Origin: Candidatus Hopanoidivorans cymbastelae
GTDB taxonomy: Bacteria > Actinomycetota > Acidimicrobiia > Acidimicrobiales > Hopanoidiivorantaceae
Length of the DNA stretch: 64,000 nt
Direction: 5' to 3'
NCBI GenBank assembly: GCA_028283145.1
Contig: JAPYNY010000012.1
Coordinates: forward strand, 1-64,000
The first letter of the stretch is position 1. Every line of letters begins with the position of its first letter. The position numbers and the translations under genes were made by a program. Positions 54,192 through 63,695 of the stretch are shown one piece after another. A model generated the notes under the pieces. The model saw only the letters and a program-made list of their open reading frames with translations, did not search any database and was not told the origin of the DNA.

Positions 54192-55205
54192 AGCTTCTAT
54201 CAGACCTTTCATGTCCGGGGGCAGTGTGCTGGAAAATGACATTTCTTGTTTAGTTGCCGGGTGCCGACAAGACAAAAAACAACTGTGAAGAGCTGGACGC
54301 TCAGAAAACTTTGCTTGCAGCTCTTGGGTCATTGCCCGTAGCATCTCAGTCATAGCCTGGGGCTCCTCAATCTTGGCTGACGGGGACTGGCTCGGAGGCT
54401 GTGGCTCTTGTAGTTCCAAGATTGCGTAGGGATGGGGGTTATAAGCAACATCCCCTAGCAGAGGATGCCCAATGGCAGCTAAATGAACGCGAATTTGATG
54501 AGTTCGCCCTGTTTCAAGCTGGCACAGCACTAATGTAATGCCTCTAAAACGCTCTTTCACTTGATAAAATGTTTTGGCTGCCCTACCGGAGGCCATAATT
54601 TGCATCAATGTCGGATTTCGGGTGGATTTGCCAATAGGTGCATCCACTAGGCCTCTCTCATTTTCAAATTCGCCGACACAAATTGCCAGATAATGCCGCT
54701 GAATTTTTCTGTTGGCTAGCTCATCTTTAAGAAATTCGTAAGCCCTCATGGATCGAGCCACGGCCATCAAACCGCTGGTGCCCTTGTCAAGGCGGTGAAC
54801 GATACCGGGTCTGCCTGGCTCTCCCACTACTTGAATTTCTGGAAACCTGGCCAGCAATCCCGCAGCTAATGTACCCTTGGCGTGTCTTGCACCGGGATGG
54901 ACAACTAGCCCAGAAGGCTTGTTGATTACTATAAGGTCGTCATCTTCGTGGACTAAATCTATCTTCACTTCAGGCTCAGGCACCAATTGCGGTCGCAAGT
55001 CCTGCAAAGAAGAAGCAGTAACGCAGATTTTGTCACCTGAATGCAACTGCTTTGAAGCAGAAGCAGCTAGTTTGCGGTTTAAACTCACTGAGCCAGCTGA
55101 GATCAATCGAGCTGCCTGTGAACGACTCAAGTTATACAGCAGTGCCAGACTGCGGTCTAAACGTTCTCCTTCCAGTGCTGGCGGAACTGTGATAGCTTCA
55201 TCCAC
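54141..55205 (-). CDS. RluA/RluD-family 23S rRNA pseudouridine synthase
   Basis: A 354-residue pseudouridine synthase with an N-terminal S4 RNA-binding domain (ERLDRSLALLYNLSRSQAARLI) and the catalytic domain: KPSGLVVHPGARHAKGTL, GRPGIVHRLDKGTSGLMAVA (catalytic Asp in HRLDKGTSG), ETGRTHQIRVHLAAIGHPLLGD. A poorly conserved Pro/Gln/Glu insert of about 45 residues (QEPQPPSQSPSAK onwards) separates the catalytic core from the C-terminal beta region. The start lies one base from the lspA stop, the standard actinobacterial order lspA-rluD. Confidence 0.93.
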   Translation of the reverse strand: MDEAITVPPALEGERLDRSLALLYNLSRSQAARLISAGSVSLNRKLAASASKQLHSGDKICVTASSLQDLRPQLVPEPEVKIDLVHEDDDLIVINKPSGLVVHPGARHAKGTLAAGLLARFPEIQVVGEPGRPGIVHRLDKGTSGLMAVARSMRAYEFLKDELANRKIQRHYLAICVGEFENERGLVDAPIGKSTRNPTLMQIMASGRAAKTFYQVKERFRGITLVLCQLETGRTHQIRVHLAAIGHPLLGDVAYNPHPYAILELQEPQPPSQSPSAKIEEPQAMTEMLRAMTQELQAKFSERPALHSCFLSCRHPATKQEMSFSSTLPPDMKGLIEALRQPGFFTTGHLRHVG

Positions 55206-55206
55206 T

Positions 55207-55707
55207 TCAAGCCGCCTTTTCCATTTCGACCTCTTTGGCTGAGGTTCTGGAATGATGCATGATCATCATTGTGGCTATGCCCAATAGCCCAACAACTATG
55301 CCCATATCTGCAAAGTTAAAGATGGGCCACCAAGTCAGATCTATAAAATCCACTACTTTTCCCGACAAAAAACCATCTTCAGCCCGAAAGAGGCGGTCGG
55401 CCAGGTTGCCTATGGCTCCTCCCATGATCAGCCCCGTCAGCACAAGGCTGGCTTTGCTCTGAAATTGTCTGGCAATTGCGAAAGTTGCGATCAAAATCGC
55501 AAACCCTAACAAACCTATCCAGACTCCATAGTTGCTGGCTATTCCAAAAGCTGAGCCACTGTTGCGAGCAAGTCGCAACCAGAGAGGTCCCAAAATATGC
55601 TTAGGCTCATCTTCCAGGGTTGCTAGCGCCCACTGCTTAGTCACTAGATCAATGGCTAGCCAAACAGAAGTAACTAGCAGCAGTAGGCCAAATTTTTTTT
55701 CAGACAT
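55207..55707 (-). CDS. lspA: Lipoprotein signal peptidase
   Basis: Signal peptidase II, cleaving prolipoproteins in the membrane. From the ATG at 55707 it has 166 residues and four membrane segments. Motifs are intact: NSGSAFGI, GGAIGNLADRLF and VVDFIDLTWWPIFNFADMGI, with both catalytic Asp residues. An open frame extends 25 codons further upstream, but the sequence there is not family-like. Confidence 0.94.
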   Translation of the reverse strand: MSEKKFGLLLLVTSVWLAIDLVTKQWALATLEDEPKHILGPLWLRLARNSGSAFGIASNYGVWIGLLGFAILIATFAIARQFQSKASLVLTGLIMGGAIGNLADRLFRAEDGFLSGKVVDFIDLTWWPIFNFADMGIVVGLLGIATMMIMHHSRTSAKEVEMEKAA

Positions 55708-55810
55708 GACTGTTGTATAGCGGCAGTTAAGGGCACTTAGGTTGGGGGCGTCGGAGTTTAGCCCGTATAGCCTGGCCGACAAAGCCTCATGGCGTCAGCC
55801 AACAAGCTGG

Positions 55811-56647
55811 CTACCGCAACAACAATCCGTGAGTCTTCTTCCCAACGGTCTCGGTGGCCCACGGTATGGCCTTCAGGCGAGCCTTGGGGATTGGTTTGCC
55901 AGTGCGCTCACAAATTCCATAAGTTCCATCTCTTATGCGCAGCAGGGCTTGATCAATTTTTTCAACTGTGGCACGAGCGTCAGCGCTAAGAGCCAGATCC
56001 TGTTCGCGCACGATAGCCCAGCTATCTCCTTCAGCCGATTCTTCATCAAATTGCACATCCCCTTGCTCACGGGTCTCAAGCAACTGCTGGGCTTCACTTT
56101 CCAGCGAAACTGACGAGTTCAAGTATTTTTCTCTTTCCAGTTTTAGCAACTTGACCTGCTGGTCCAGAAATTTTTTGTCAAAAACGGGCTTAGCCTTTTT
56201 GGCTTTGGAAGCTGATTTCGTCTTGGGTCGCGAAGCCTCCTTGGCTTTTTTGGCTTTGGCCGGCTGCTTTGTGCCCACCGACTTGGTGGTGGCTGTTGTC
56301 TTAGAAGCCACCGGCTCGGCAGTGGCTGTTTTCTTGGAAGCAGCTTTTTTGCCAGTAGTTGTTTTTTTGGCACCCTTCTTGGCAGCAGGAGTCTTAGCAG
56401 CAGCTTTCTTAGCGGTAGCTTTCTTGGAAGCAGTCGGCTTGGGGACAGCCTTTTTGGCAGTGGACTTCTTGGCAGCGGTTTTGTTAGCAGCAACCCTTTT
56501 GGTAGTTGAGACACTGGGCTTGGCTGCTTTCTTACTGGTGCTAGTCTTGCCACCAGAGGTCGCCTTGGAAGCTGGTTTAGCTTTCTTGGTGCTCTTGGTG
56601 GCAGCTTTGGACGTTGTTTTTGGGGCGGTGCTCTTAGTGGTAGCCAT
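55811..56647 (-). CDS. DksA/TraR-type protein with long histone-H1-like Lys/Ala tail
   Basis: 278 residues. Residues 1-155 are a Lys-Ala-Thr-Ser-rich tail with many KKA/AKK-type steps, like histone H1 or HU tails, suggesting nucleic-acid binding. The C-terminal 115 residues match the TraR/DksA region that precedes lspA in actinobacteria: coiled coil (DQQVKLLKLEREKYLN), then ALLRIRDGTYGICERTGKPI. Only one cysteine of the usual four zinc ligands remains (CERTG instead of CxxC, no second pair), so zinc binding is probably lost. The PIPKARLKAIPWAT segment is kept. It likely modulates RNA polymerase or DNA compaction, but that is inference. Confidence 0.85.
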   Translation of the reverse strand: MATTKSTAPKTTSKAATKSTKKAKPASKATSGGKTSTSKKAAKPSVSTTKRVAANKTAAKKSTAKKAVPKPTASKKATAKKAAAKTPAAKKGAKKTTTGKKAASKKTATAEPVASKTTATTKSVGTKQPAKAKKAKEASRPKTKSASKAKKAKPVFDKKFLDQQVKLLKLEREKYLNSSVSLESEAQQLLETREQGDVQFDEESAEGDSWAIVREQDLALSADARATVEKIDQALLRIRDGTYGICERTGKPIPKARLKAIPWATETVGKKTHGLLLR

Positions 56648-56804
56648 CTTGACTTCTGCTGTGTTGTTTTGCTATTGCTCTGCTTCCAAACCTATTGCTA
56701 GAAATACGGCACCCTTTTAGGGTGTATTAAAATTTAGCAAAGGTTGCTGGAAATTTGGAGAATAGTTGCATTTTGCTAGGTTAGCTTTCTAGCCTGCAAA
56801 TTTG

Positions 56805-59800
56805 ATGTCAGAAATGCCAAGAGATGCAAAAGATTCCTCGTCGGGAGACTCGCCACAGCACTACCCGGCCGTAGAGCCCAAGCCTGACTTCGCCCAGATT
56901 GAGCAAAAAATACTTGCTTTCTGGAAAGAAAACCAGACTTTTGAACGCTCAGTAGAACAGCGGGCCGGCGGAGGCAACGAATATGTTTTCTATGATGGCC
57001 CACCTTTTGCCAACGGGCTGCCTCACTACGGACATCTGCTGACAGGTTATGTCAAGGATGTTGTTCCAAGGTATCAGACTATGCGTGGAAGGCGTGTGGA
57101 GCGAAGGTTCGGCTGGGACTGTCATGGCTTGCCTCCCGAGATGGAAGTTGAAAAGGAGTTGGGATTGCAAGGGCGCAGAAGCATCGAAGACTTCGGAGTG
57201 GAGCAATTCAATGAGTTTTGCCGAAAATCTGTCATGCGTTATACCGCAGAGTGGGAACACTATGTGGGACGTCAAGCTCGATGGGTGGATTTCCATAACG
57301 ACTACAAGACCATGGATCTTACCTACATGGAGAGCGTCATCTGGGCCTTCAAAGAACTTTGGAACAAGGGCTTGATTTACGAAGCTTACAGGGTCATGCC
57401 GTATTCCTGGGGAGCTCAGACGCCGCTGTCAAATTTTGAAATTCGCCTAGACGACTCCACCAGAAGCCGACAAGACCCGGCCATCACAGTTGCCTTTCAG
57501 CTGACTCCTCAGCCTGGTGATCCCGGCCCGCTCAATTTATTGGCTTGGACCACCACGCCTTGGACTCTGCCCAGCAATCTGGCCCTTGCAGTGCACCCTG
57601 AGATGGCCTATGACATCTGGGAATGTCCCAGGCTGCGCCGCGCCGGTGAAGCTTTTGGCAACTCTGCCGCCGGGGGCCCTGCCACAGGCACAGAACCTAC
57701 GGAGGACACAGAGTTCTTCGTGATGGCGTCTGAAACCTCAGAACAAGTCCTAAGACAAGTCAACTCCAGCCGCAAGGTTGGGACCATGCTGGGTTCTGCT
57801 CTGCTGGGGCGCACTTATCAGCCTATGTTTGAGTATTTTGCTGAAACTCAAGGGGCCTTCAAAATTCTTTCAGGTGATTTCGTAACAGCTGCAGAAGGCA
57901 CCGGCATTGTGCATATGGCTCCAGGCTTTGGGGAAGATGATCAAGTTGCCTGTGAAGCCGCTGGTATCGGGGTTGTTGTGCCGGTTGATGACGAAGGCAA
58001 TTTCACCAGTCAAGTGTCTGACTGGGCGGGGCGAAACGTGTTTGAGGCCAACAGTGAAATTATTGCTGAGCTGCGCCGAAAAGGTCTGCTGTGGCGACAC
58101 GACTCAATCGAGCACAACTATCCATATTGCTGGCGCACAGATAAGCCGATCATCTACCGGGCTATGAACTCTTGGTATGTGAAGGTAACAGCCATCAGAG
58201 ACCGCATGATGCAGCTCAACCAGCAGATCAACTGGATTCCGCCCCATGTAAGAGATGGCAGATTCGGCAATTGGCTGGAAGGGGTCAGGGACTGGGCCAT
58301 TAGCCGCAACAGATTTTGGGGGGCTCCTCTGCCAGTATGGCGTTCAGACGACCCAAGCTATCCACGAATTGACGTCTATGGCAGCCTAAAAGAGTTGGAA
58401 ACGGACTTTGGGGTTCGTCCTTCAGATTTGCATCGCCCTGCCATTGACCAACTGACCCGCCCCAACCCTGATGACCCAACTGGCAAATCCACCATGTGCC
58501 GGGTTCCGGAGGTTTTGGATTGCTGGTTTGAGTCGGGTTCAATGCCTTTTGCGCAGGTGCACTATCCGTTTGAAAACAAGGAGTGGTTTGACCATCACTT
58601 CCCCGCAGATTTCATTGTGGAATACATCAACCAAACAAGGGGTTGGTTCTACACACTCCATGTTTTGGGCACAGCTTTGTTTGACGCCCCCCCATTCAAG
58701 AACGCCATCGGACATGGAATTGTGCTGGCAGCTGACGGAAGCAAACTGTCCAAGCGGCTCAAAAACTATCCCGATCCTGAAGAAATCTTCCAAAGCCAAG
58801 GGTCGGATGCCTTGCGCTGGTATTTGATGTCATCTCCCGTGGTACGCGGGGGCGACCTTCGCATCAGCAAGGACGACATGACAGCTGTAACACGCTTGCT
58901 GCTTTACCCCGTCTGGAATGCCTATAGTTTTTTCTGTCTGTATGCCAACGCAGATGACATACAGGCAGCCCAAGATGCTTCTTCCACCCATGTGCTGGAT
59001 AGATATATCTTGGCCAAAACCGGCCAGCTGGCAGCCAACGTAACTGCTGCCCTAGACGAATATGACCTGCCTCAAGGCTGTGCCCACATCTCAGAGTTCA
59101 TAGATGCTCTGAACAACTGGTACATCCGTCGTAGCCGAGACAGATTTTGGGCACCCAAAGAGGTCAATACGCCTGAAGCCTTGCTTGCGAAGCAGCAGGC
59201 TTACAATACCTTGTACACAGTGCTGATGACATTTGCCAAGCTGCTGGCTCCGCTGCTGCCCCTGATTGCTGAGGAGATTTATTTGGGGTTGGTTTTAGGC
59301 ACCACTGACTTAGCTGACTCAAAGCTGGCTGATCAGGATTCAGCATCCATTAGCGTCCATCTCACAGACTGGCCCAAAGCTGAAGACCTGCCCAAAGACC
59401 CGCAGCTTGTAGTGGCTATGGACAGAGCACGTGAAGTTTGCTCGGCAGCATTGCGGCTCAGGGAAAATGCTAAAGTTCCAGTTCGCATACCTTTGGGCGA
59501 GTTGACCATTGCTGGCCCAGGCGCCGGGATTTTAGATGAATACGTGGCTCTGGTAGCTGAAGAGGTGAACGTCAAGACAGTCCGACTTGTCAATGAAGCG
59601 CCTGGGCATTTAGCTGTGGTTTTGAAGCCCAACGGCAAAAAACTGGGCCCCAGACTAAAGGGCAAAATGCAAGCAGTCATTGCTGCGGCCAAGGCTGGAG
59701 ACTGGCAACTAGTTGACGAAGACAGGGTTGAAATTTGTGGGATCACCCTGGAAGCCGATGAATTTGCCATTTCCTTGGAAACCGATTCTGCCAACCAATC

Positions 59801-60152
59801 AGAAATGGCAGCCATAGCCAATGCCGTCTTGAGTGACGGACTTACAGTGGTGAGCTTAGACCTTGAAGTTACACCTGAACTTAAGCGTGAAGGTCAAGCC
59901 AGACATCTAGTTCGGATCATCCAACAGGGCCGAAGAGACCTAGGCTTGGATATTTCCGACCGTATCAACCTCAGCTTGAGCTTGCCTGCCGAGTTGGAAG
60001 AAGTGGTGAAGGAGCACGAGGCTTATGTGGCTGCGCAGGTCCTAGCAGTGTCTGTCAGCTATGTTTCCAGTGCCTTGCTTCAGGCAGAAATTGTGCAAGC
60101 AGCAGTTGAAGGCCAGCAGGTAGCTTTCCAGATTGTCAAAGTTGACTCTTAA
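56805..60152 (+). CDS. ileS: Isoleucyl-tRNA synthetase
   Basis: Class I synthetase of 1115 residues, charging tRNA-Ile. The catalytic domain has the HIGH-type motif PPFANGLPHYGHLLTGYVKD near residue 68. The editing domain shows WTTTPWTLPSNLALAV. The KMSKS-type loop is DGSKLSKRLKNYPDPEE near 645, and WFESGSMPFAQ is present. The C-terminal DALRWYLMSSPVVRGGD and anticodon-binding regions follow. It is of the long, archaeal/eukaryotic-like IleS2 kind rather than the ~930-residue IleS1. A TTG just upstream is in frame but the ATG at 56805 is preferred. The gene is convergent with yggT, overlapping it by four bases. Confidence 0.96.
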   Translation: MSEMPRDAKDSSSGDSPQHYPAVEPKPDFAQIEQKILAFWKENQTFERSVEQRAGGGNEYVFYDGPPFANGLPHYGHLLTGYVKDVVPRYQTMRGRRVERRFGWDCHGLPPEMEVEKELGLQGRRSIEDFGVEQFNEFCRKSVMRYTAEWEHYVGRQARWVDFHNDYKTMDLTYMESVIWAFKELWNKGLIYEAYRVMPYSWGAQTPLSNFEIRLDDSTRSRQDPAITVAFQLTPQPGDPGPLNLLAWTTTPWTLPSNLALAVHPEMAYDIWECPRLRRAGEAFGNSAAGGPATGTEPTEDTEFFVMASETSEQVLRQVNSSRKVGTMLGSALLGRTYQPMFEYFAETQGAFKILSGDFVTAAEGTGIVHMAPGFGEDDQVACEAAGIGVVVPVDDEGNFTSQVSDWAGRNVFEANSEIIAELRRKGLLWRHDSIEHNYPYCWRTDKPIIYRAMNSWYVKVTAIRDRMMQLNQQINWIPPHVRDGRFGNWLEGVRDWAISRNRFWGAPLPVWRSDDPSYPRIDVYGSLKELETDFGVRPSDLHRPAIDQLTRPNPDDPTGKSTMCRVPEVLDCWFESGSMPFAQVHYPFENKEWFDHHFPADFIVEYINQTRGWFYTLHVLGTALFDAPPFKNAIGHGIVLAADGSKLSKRLKNYPDPEEIFQSQGSDALRWYLMSSPVVRGGDLRISKDDMTAVTRLLLYPVWNAYSFFCLYANADDIQAAQDASSTHVLDRYILAKTGQLAANVTAALDEYDLPQGCAHISEFIDALNNWYIRRSRDRFWAPKEVNTPEALLAKQQAYNTLYTVLMTFAKLLAPLLPLIAEEIYLGLVLGTTDLADSKLADQDSASISVHLTDWPKAEDLPKDPQLVVAMDRAREVCSAALRLRENAKVPVRIPLGELTIAGPGAGILDEYVALVAEEVNVKTVRLVNEAPGHLAVVLKPNGKKLGPRLKGKMQAVIAAAKAGDWQLVDEDRVEICGITLEADEFAISLETDSANQSEMAAIANAVLSDGLTVVSLDLEVTPELKREGQARHLVRIIQQGRRDLGLDISDRINLSLSLPAELEEVVKEHEAYVAAQVLAVSVSYVSSALLQAEIVQAAVEGQQVAFQIVKVDS

Positions 60153-60409
60153 CACAAAAAACCAATGATGAAAAAAAGCGCAAAGATGACGATCATCGCA
60201 CTGAAATCAATGGCAGCCCCACCAACTCTGACTGGAGGGATAACCCGCCTGAGGGTGCCTAGAACAGGTTCGGTAACTCTGAAAAGCCCATAAATTAAAC
60301 TGCTCAACCTAGAGGCTGGGCTAATGGGAAACCAGCTTAAAATCGCTCTAAGAAAAATTATTATCAAAAAGAGCCATAGCAGCAAGCACAGCAGCGACAG
60401 CAAAAACAC
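60149..60409 (-). CDS. yggT: YggT-family membrane protein
   Basis: An 86-residue integral membrane protein with two hydrophobic segments, the usual RAILSWFP motif and the GLFRVTEPVLGTLRRVIPPV region before the second helix. It is part of the division cluster with sepF and ftsZ and is linked to osmotic tolerance or divisome function, though its role is unclear. It starts with GTG at 60409. Confidence 0.9.
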   Translation of the reverse strand: MFLLSLLCLLLWLFLIIIFLRAILSWFPISPASRLSSLIYGLFRVTEPVLGTLRRVIPPVRVGGAAIDFSAMIVIFALFFIIGFLC

Positions 60410-60429
60410 ATTCTTGGACGGCTAATGCA

Positions 60430-60945
60430 TTAGAAGTGCTGATGGTCTTCCGGGTTGATTTCAACGTCAGGCGGTGCCAATAAATACACCAAATCGGCAA
60501 CTCGTTCCATTTGCCCGCCTAAAGCAAAGCACACGCCACTGGCAAAATCCACAATCCGCCTAGAAATATCCTGCTGAGTTTCTTGCAGGTTGATGATTAT
60601 TGGCTGCTCCCGTCTGAGATTTTCACCAATCTCCTTGACCTCCTGAAAAGAATGGGGAGTCAGGACTTGAACTTTTGGAGTTTGACCTTGTGGCATTGGA
60701 CGAACCGTTGGGGAGTTGGGGGATAGGGGGTGAAAGCCTGTGGAATCGCTCTTGGGAGTAATGCCTCCCCCACCAGCGCCACCCACGTTATAGGTGGGAG
60801 GGGCAAGCGACAGCGGTTCCATGTCTGAAGGCTCATTTTCATAGGTAAACCCTTCAGTTGGAGGCTCTATGGTTTCCTCGTAGCTTGCGTATTCTTCATC
60901 GGCGCTGAGACCGAGGTAATACATGACCCTCTTGAATCTAGTCAT
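60430..60945 (-). CDS. sepF: Cell division protein SepF
   Basis: Membrane-binding FtsZ partner, 171 residues. The N-terminus MTRFKRVMYYLGL is an amphipathic membrane helix. A disordered region, rich in Pro, Gly and Ser, includes a run of glycines near residue 57. The SepF core has VLTPHSFQEVKEIGENLRRE, IINLQETQQDISRRIVDFAS and FALGGQMERVADLVYLLAPP. In actinobacteria that lack FtsA, SepF is the main FtsZ anchor. It precedes yggT by 20 bases. Confidence 0.95.
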   Translation of the reverse strand: MTRFKRVMYYLGLSADEEYASYEETIEPPTEGFTYENEPSDMEPLSLAPPTYNVGGAGGGGITPKSDSTGFHPLSPNSPTVRPMPQGQTPKVQVLTPHSFQEVKEIGENLRREQPIIINLQETQQDISRRIVDFASGVCFALGGQMERVADLVYLLAPPDVEINPEDHQHF

Positions 60946-61005
60946 TAGTCATTCTTGTCTTATTGGTAGTTGGGGTGGTTTGGTTGCATCAGTTTGGCTA
61001 CAGAT

Positions 61006-61019
61006 AGTTTAGCTAAACT
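61006..61019. promoter_or_regulatory. 14-bp perfect palindrome upstream of sepF
   Basis: AGTTTAGCTAAACT lies about 60 bases before the sepF start in the gap after yggS. It could be an operator for sepF-yggT or a short hairpin. A related AAGTTTAG string occurs near ftsZ, but I would not call it a motif. Confidence 0.3.
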
Positions 61020-61055
61020 TTTTGCACTATTTTGTATTTACGGAATTTGCAGAAT

Positions 61056-61745
61056 TCAAATTGAATAATTGGGGTCAAACAAAATCCTTCCCAGACGAAT
61101 CGTTGTGGCACCGTGTTGGACAGCCAACTCAAAATCGCTTGACATGCCCATGCTCAGCTCATCTAGCCCGGCTATGTCACGCAGCTGGTTGCACAGCTTG
61201 AAATCAGCTTCAGCCAAATTTTGCGATCCCGACCTAGCCACACACATAAGCCCTCTGACATCCAACTCAAATTTACGACAACTGACCGCAAAATCAGCAA
61301 CCTCAGCGGGCGGCACGCCAGGTCGGTTCGGATCTTGGTTCATTAGGATTTCAATGAAGACGCTAGCTCCTGGGCTATATCTAGCTAGCTTTTCAGCTGC
61401 TTTCAGGCTGTCCAGAGTTTGCCAGACGGAGACAACTTTGCTCAACCGCTTAACCTTGTTGGACTGCAGCTTGCCCTGAAAATGCCAGCGAATAGGCCCT
61501 AAATTCAGCTGACTGGCAGATTCAGATTTTGTCTTTAGATCGCTGGCATAGTTCTCGCCTAAATCATAAAGTCCATTAGCCAGCGCAGCCTTCAGGTGTT
61601 CTATGGTGCCGCCCTTGGTTACAGCCACAATTTTGATGTTCTGGTCGGGTGCGGCAGCGGATGCCAAGCGCCGCCTGACATAGGCCAGTCGCTGTGCCAC
61701 CAGTTGTGATAAATCTTCAGTTTTCACGCCAGACAACCATGGCAT
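61056..61745 (-). CDS. yggS: YggS/PROSC-family PLP-homeostasis protein
   Basis: PLP-binding protein that maintains vitamin B6 balance, 229 residues. The lysine in IKIVAVTKGG, LGENYASDLKTKS, WHFQGKLQSNK, MNQDPNRPGVP and DELSMGMSSDFELAVQHGAT are all typical. The start is uncertain: the ATG at 61745 overlaps pgeF by 29 bases, while a GTG at 61727 overlaps by 11. Confidence 0.92.
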   Translation of the reverse strand: MPWLSGVKTEDLSQLVAQRLAYVRRRLASAAAPDQNIKIVAVTKGGTIEHLKAALANGLYDLGENYASDLKTKSESASQLNLGPIRWHFQGKLQSNKVKRLSKVVSVWQTLDSLKAAEKLARYSPGASVFIEILMNQDPNRPGVPPAEVADFAVSCRKFELDVRGLMCVARSGSQNLAEADFKLCNQLRDIAGLDELSMGMSSDFELAVQHGATTIRLGRILFDPNYSI

Positions 61746-62445
61746 TCCTGGCTAGCTCGCCTCTGGCTCGATGGGAGAACCAACTGTCTGGATTGCAACT
61801 TGTGCAAGAGCCATGCGTATGAATCTGGGTGACTCCGGCATGCTTCAGCGCCTTTTGGGTGATCAACCCTAGATCTAGTTTCAACTCAGGCTGCCCTTGA
61901 TCGCTTTGAGACCTAGTCAGAATATCTGAGCCCCACTTGCGTTGCAATTCAACCGCATCGGCAGGTGAAAAGTCATAACAGCCGGCACAAATATGTGGGC
62001 CGACTAAAGCGACCAGCGAAGAAGAACCACCGGTCGACTGGGAGTCTAAATCTCGCAATTGTTTGACTGCTTCAGCAATAACCCCACCTTGCAGTCCGCG
62101 CCAACCGGCATGGATGGCTGCTAAAGCACCCTTGTTGGACCAGACCGCAATGGGAGCGCAGTCAGCTACTGTAATGCTGAGAGCAACATTGGGTTCGGCA
62201 GCTATGAGAGCATCAGCGATAGAACCCGAAGCCATTTGACCTGCGACTGCTACCTTGCTTCCATGAACTTGACGACACCACACCCATGGAACTGGAGCTA
62301 TTTGAATTCTTTGTTGCTGAAGTTCTGCTGTAGCCAAGGTATCATTTACGGCAAAATCTCCGTCCTGGCGCTCTGTAAAGGCGACTACGATGCGGCCAGC
62401 TTCTCCGAGACCAGCTTCTCCTAGTGGAAATTCATATCTCTGCAT
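61717..62445 (-). CDS. pgeF: Polyphenol-oxidase/laccase-domain peptidoglycan editing factor PgeF
   Basis: YfiH/PgeF family, 242 residues, zinc- or copper-binding laccase-like domain. Motifs: VPWVWCRQVHGSKVA, VADCAPIAVWSNKGALAAIHAGWRGL and GPHICAGCYDFSP. In Escherichia coli the homologue corrects misincorporated amino acids in peptidoglycan. The position directly after ftsZ is the rule in actinobacteria. Confidence 0.92.
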   Translation of the reverse strand: MQRYEFPLGEAGLGEAGRIVVAFTERQDGDFAVNDTLATAELQQQRIQIAPVPWVWCRQVHGSKVAVAGQMASGSIADALIAAEPNVALSITVADCAPIAVWSNKGALAAIHAGWRGLQGGVIAEAVKQLRDLDSQSTGGSSSLVALVGPHICAGCYDFSPADAVELQRKWGSDILTRSQSDQGQPELKLDLGLITQKALKHAGVTQIHTHGSCTSCNPDSWFSHRARGELARNAMVVWREN

Positions 62446-62514
62446 GCCGCAGAAGTAGTAGTGCCGTCAACTGGATCAAAGAGTCGGGAAACGAGAAAGT
62501 AGGAGCCGCGCATT

Positions 62515-63597
62515 TCACTGCAGAAAGTCTGGCACCGCCCACTCGTCCTCCCCGTCATCTTCCACCTCTAAGACTTCCATTCCAGGGTCTGCGGGAGGCA
62601 TCTCCACTATCACAGCATCGGTTGCCTCGGCAGTGCTGGGTGGTGATTTTGCGGTTCGGTCAAAGCCAGCTGCCAAAACAGTGACCCTGATTTCATTTTC
62701 CAGCTCACTGTCCAAGTACATTCCCATGATGATGTTTGCATCGTTGTGGGCAACTTCTTTGACAATGTTAGCTGCCCGCTCCAGGTCGGTGATGGTCATG
62801 TCTTCATCGCCGCTGATGGACAGCAAGATACCATGAGCTTGTTCCACAGCATCTTCCAGTAGCGGACTTTGAAGAGCTTTTCTGGCAGCAGCTATGGCTC
62901 GTTCTTCACCGCTTGCATGGCCGATGCCCATCATGGCTGAGCCAGCTTCTGTCATGATGGTTTTGACGTCGGCAAAGTCGGTATTGATCAACCCGGGTCG
63001 CGTGATTATGTCTGAGATGCCTCTGACGCCCTGCAATAAAACATCGTCAGCCATGGCAAAGGCTTGCATTATGGGCATATTTTGGTCGGCCTGGTCTAGT
63101 AATCGATCGTTGGGAATCACAATTAAGGTATCCACCTTCTCACGTAGATGCTTGATGCCCTCTTCAGCCTTGACAGACCGAGAACGCCCTTCAAACGAAA
63201 ACGGCCTGGTTACCACAGCAACGGTCAGAGCCCCGGAGCCCTTGGCTATTTCAGCTACTATGGGGGCAGCGCCGGTACCCGTTCCACCGCCCTCCCCAGC
63301 GGTGATGAAAATCATGTCGGCACCCTGAAGTGCTTCTTCAATCTCTCGCCTGCTGGACTCGGCTGCCTCATTACCAATCTCAGGGTTGCCGCCGGCTCCC
63401 AAGCCCTTGGTCTTCTCACCACCAATTGAGATCTTCATATCGGCGTCGCTGGTCAGCAGTGCCTGGGCATCAGTATTGATAGTGATAAATTCAACTCCAC
63501 GCAGTCCGGTAACGATCATCCTATTAACTGCATTGCCACCACCTCCTCCGACTCCAATTACTTTGATGACAGCAAGATAATTACTTTGTTCTGGCAT
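62515..63597 (-). CDS. ftsZ: Cell division protein FtsZ
   Basis: Tubulin-like GTPase forming the Z-ring. The 360-residue protein has [13 protein letters not shown], the tubulin signature [16 protein letters not shown] near residue 103, the T7 loop [11 protein letters not shown] and the C-terminal peptide EWAVPDFLQ for SepF and other partners. AAAGGAG precedes the ATG. The C-terminal linker is short (about 30 residues), shorter than in many actinobacteria. Confidence 0.97.
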   Translation of the reverse strand: MPEQSNYLAVIKVIGVGGGGGNAVNRMIVTGLRGVEFITINTDAQALLTSDADMKISIGGEKTKGLGAGGNPEIGNEAAESSRREIEEALQGADMIFITAGEGGGTGTGAAPIVAEIAKGSGALTVAVVTRPFSFEGRSRSVKAEEGIKHLREKVDTLIVIPNDRLLDQADQNMPIMQAFAMADDVLLQGVRGISDIITRPGLINTDFADVKTIMTEAGSAMMGIGHASGEERAIAAARKALQSPLLEDAVEQAHGILLSISGDEDMTITDLERAANIVKEVAHNDANIIMGMYLDSELENEIRVTVLAAGFDRTAKSPPSTAEATDAVIVEMPPADPGMEVLEVEDDGEDEWAVPDFLQ

Positions 63598-63662
63598 GTT
63601 TGACTCCTTTAGTTTTTACCAAGCCTATAGCTTAGCTTAATGTTTAATCAAAGTCAATAGGC

Positions 63663-63695
63663 AAACACTAAGGGTAAAGTTTAGCCTTAGTGTTT
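63663..63695. terminator. Inverted repeat between ftsQ and ftsZ
   Basis: AAACACTAAGG (63663-63673) and CCTTAGTGTTT (63685-63695) are perfect complements around an 11-base loop. The hairpin begins on the ftsQ stop and ends about 65 bases before ftsZ. The downstream tract is only moderately T-rich, so it may be a partial terminator, an mRNA stabiliser or an operator. Confidence 0.5.
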
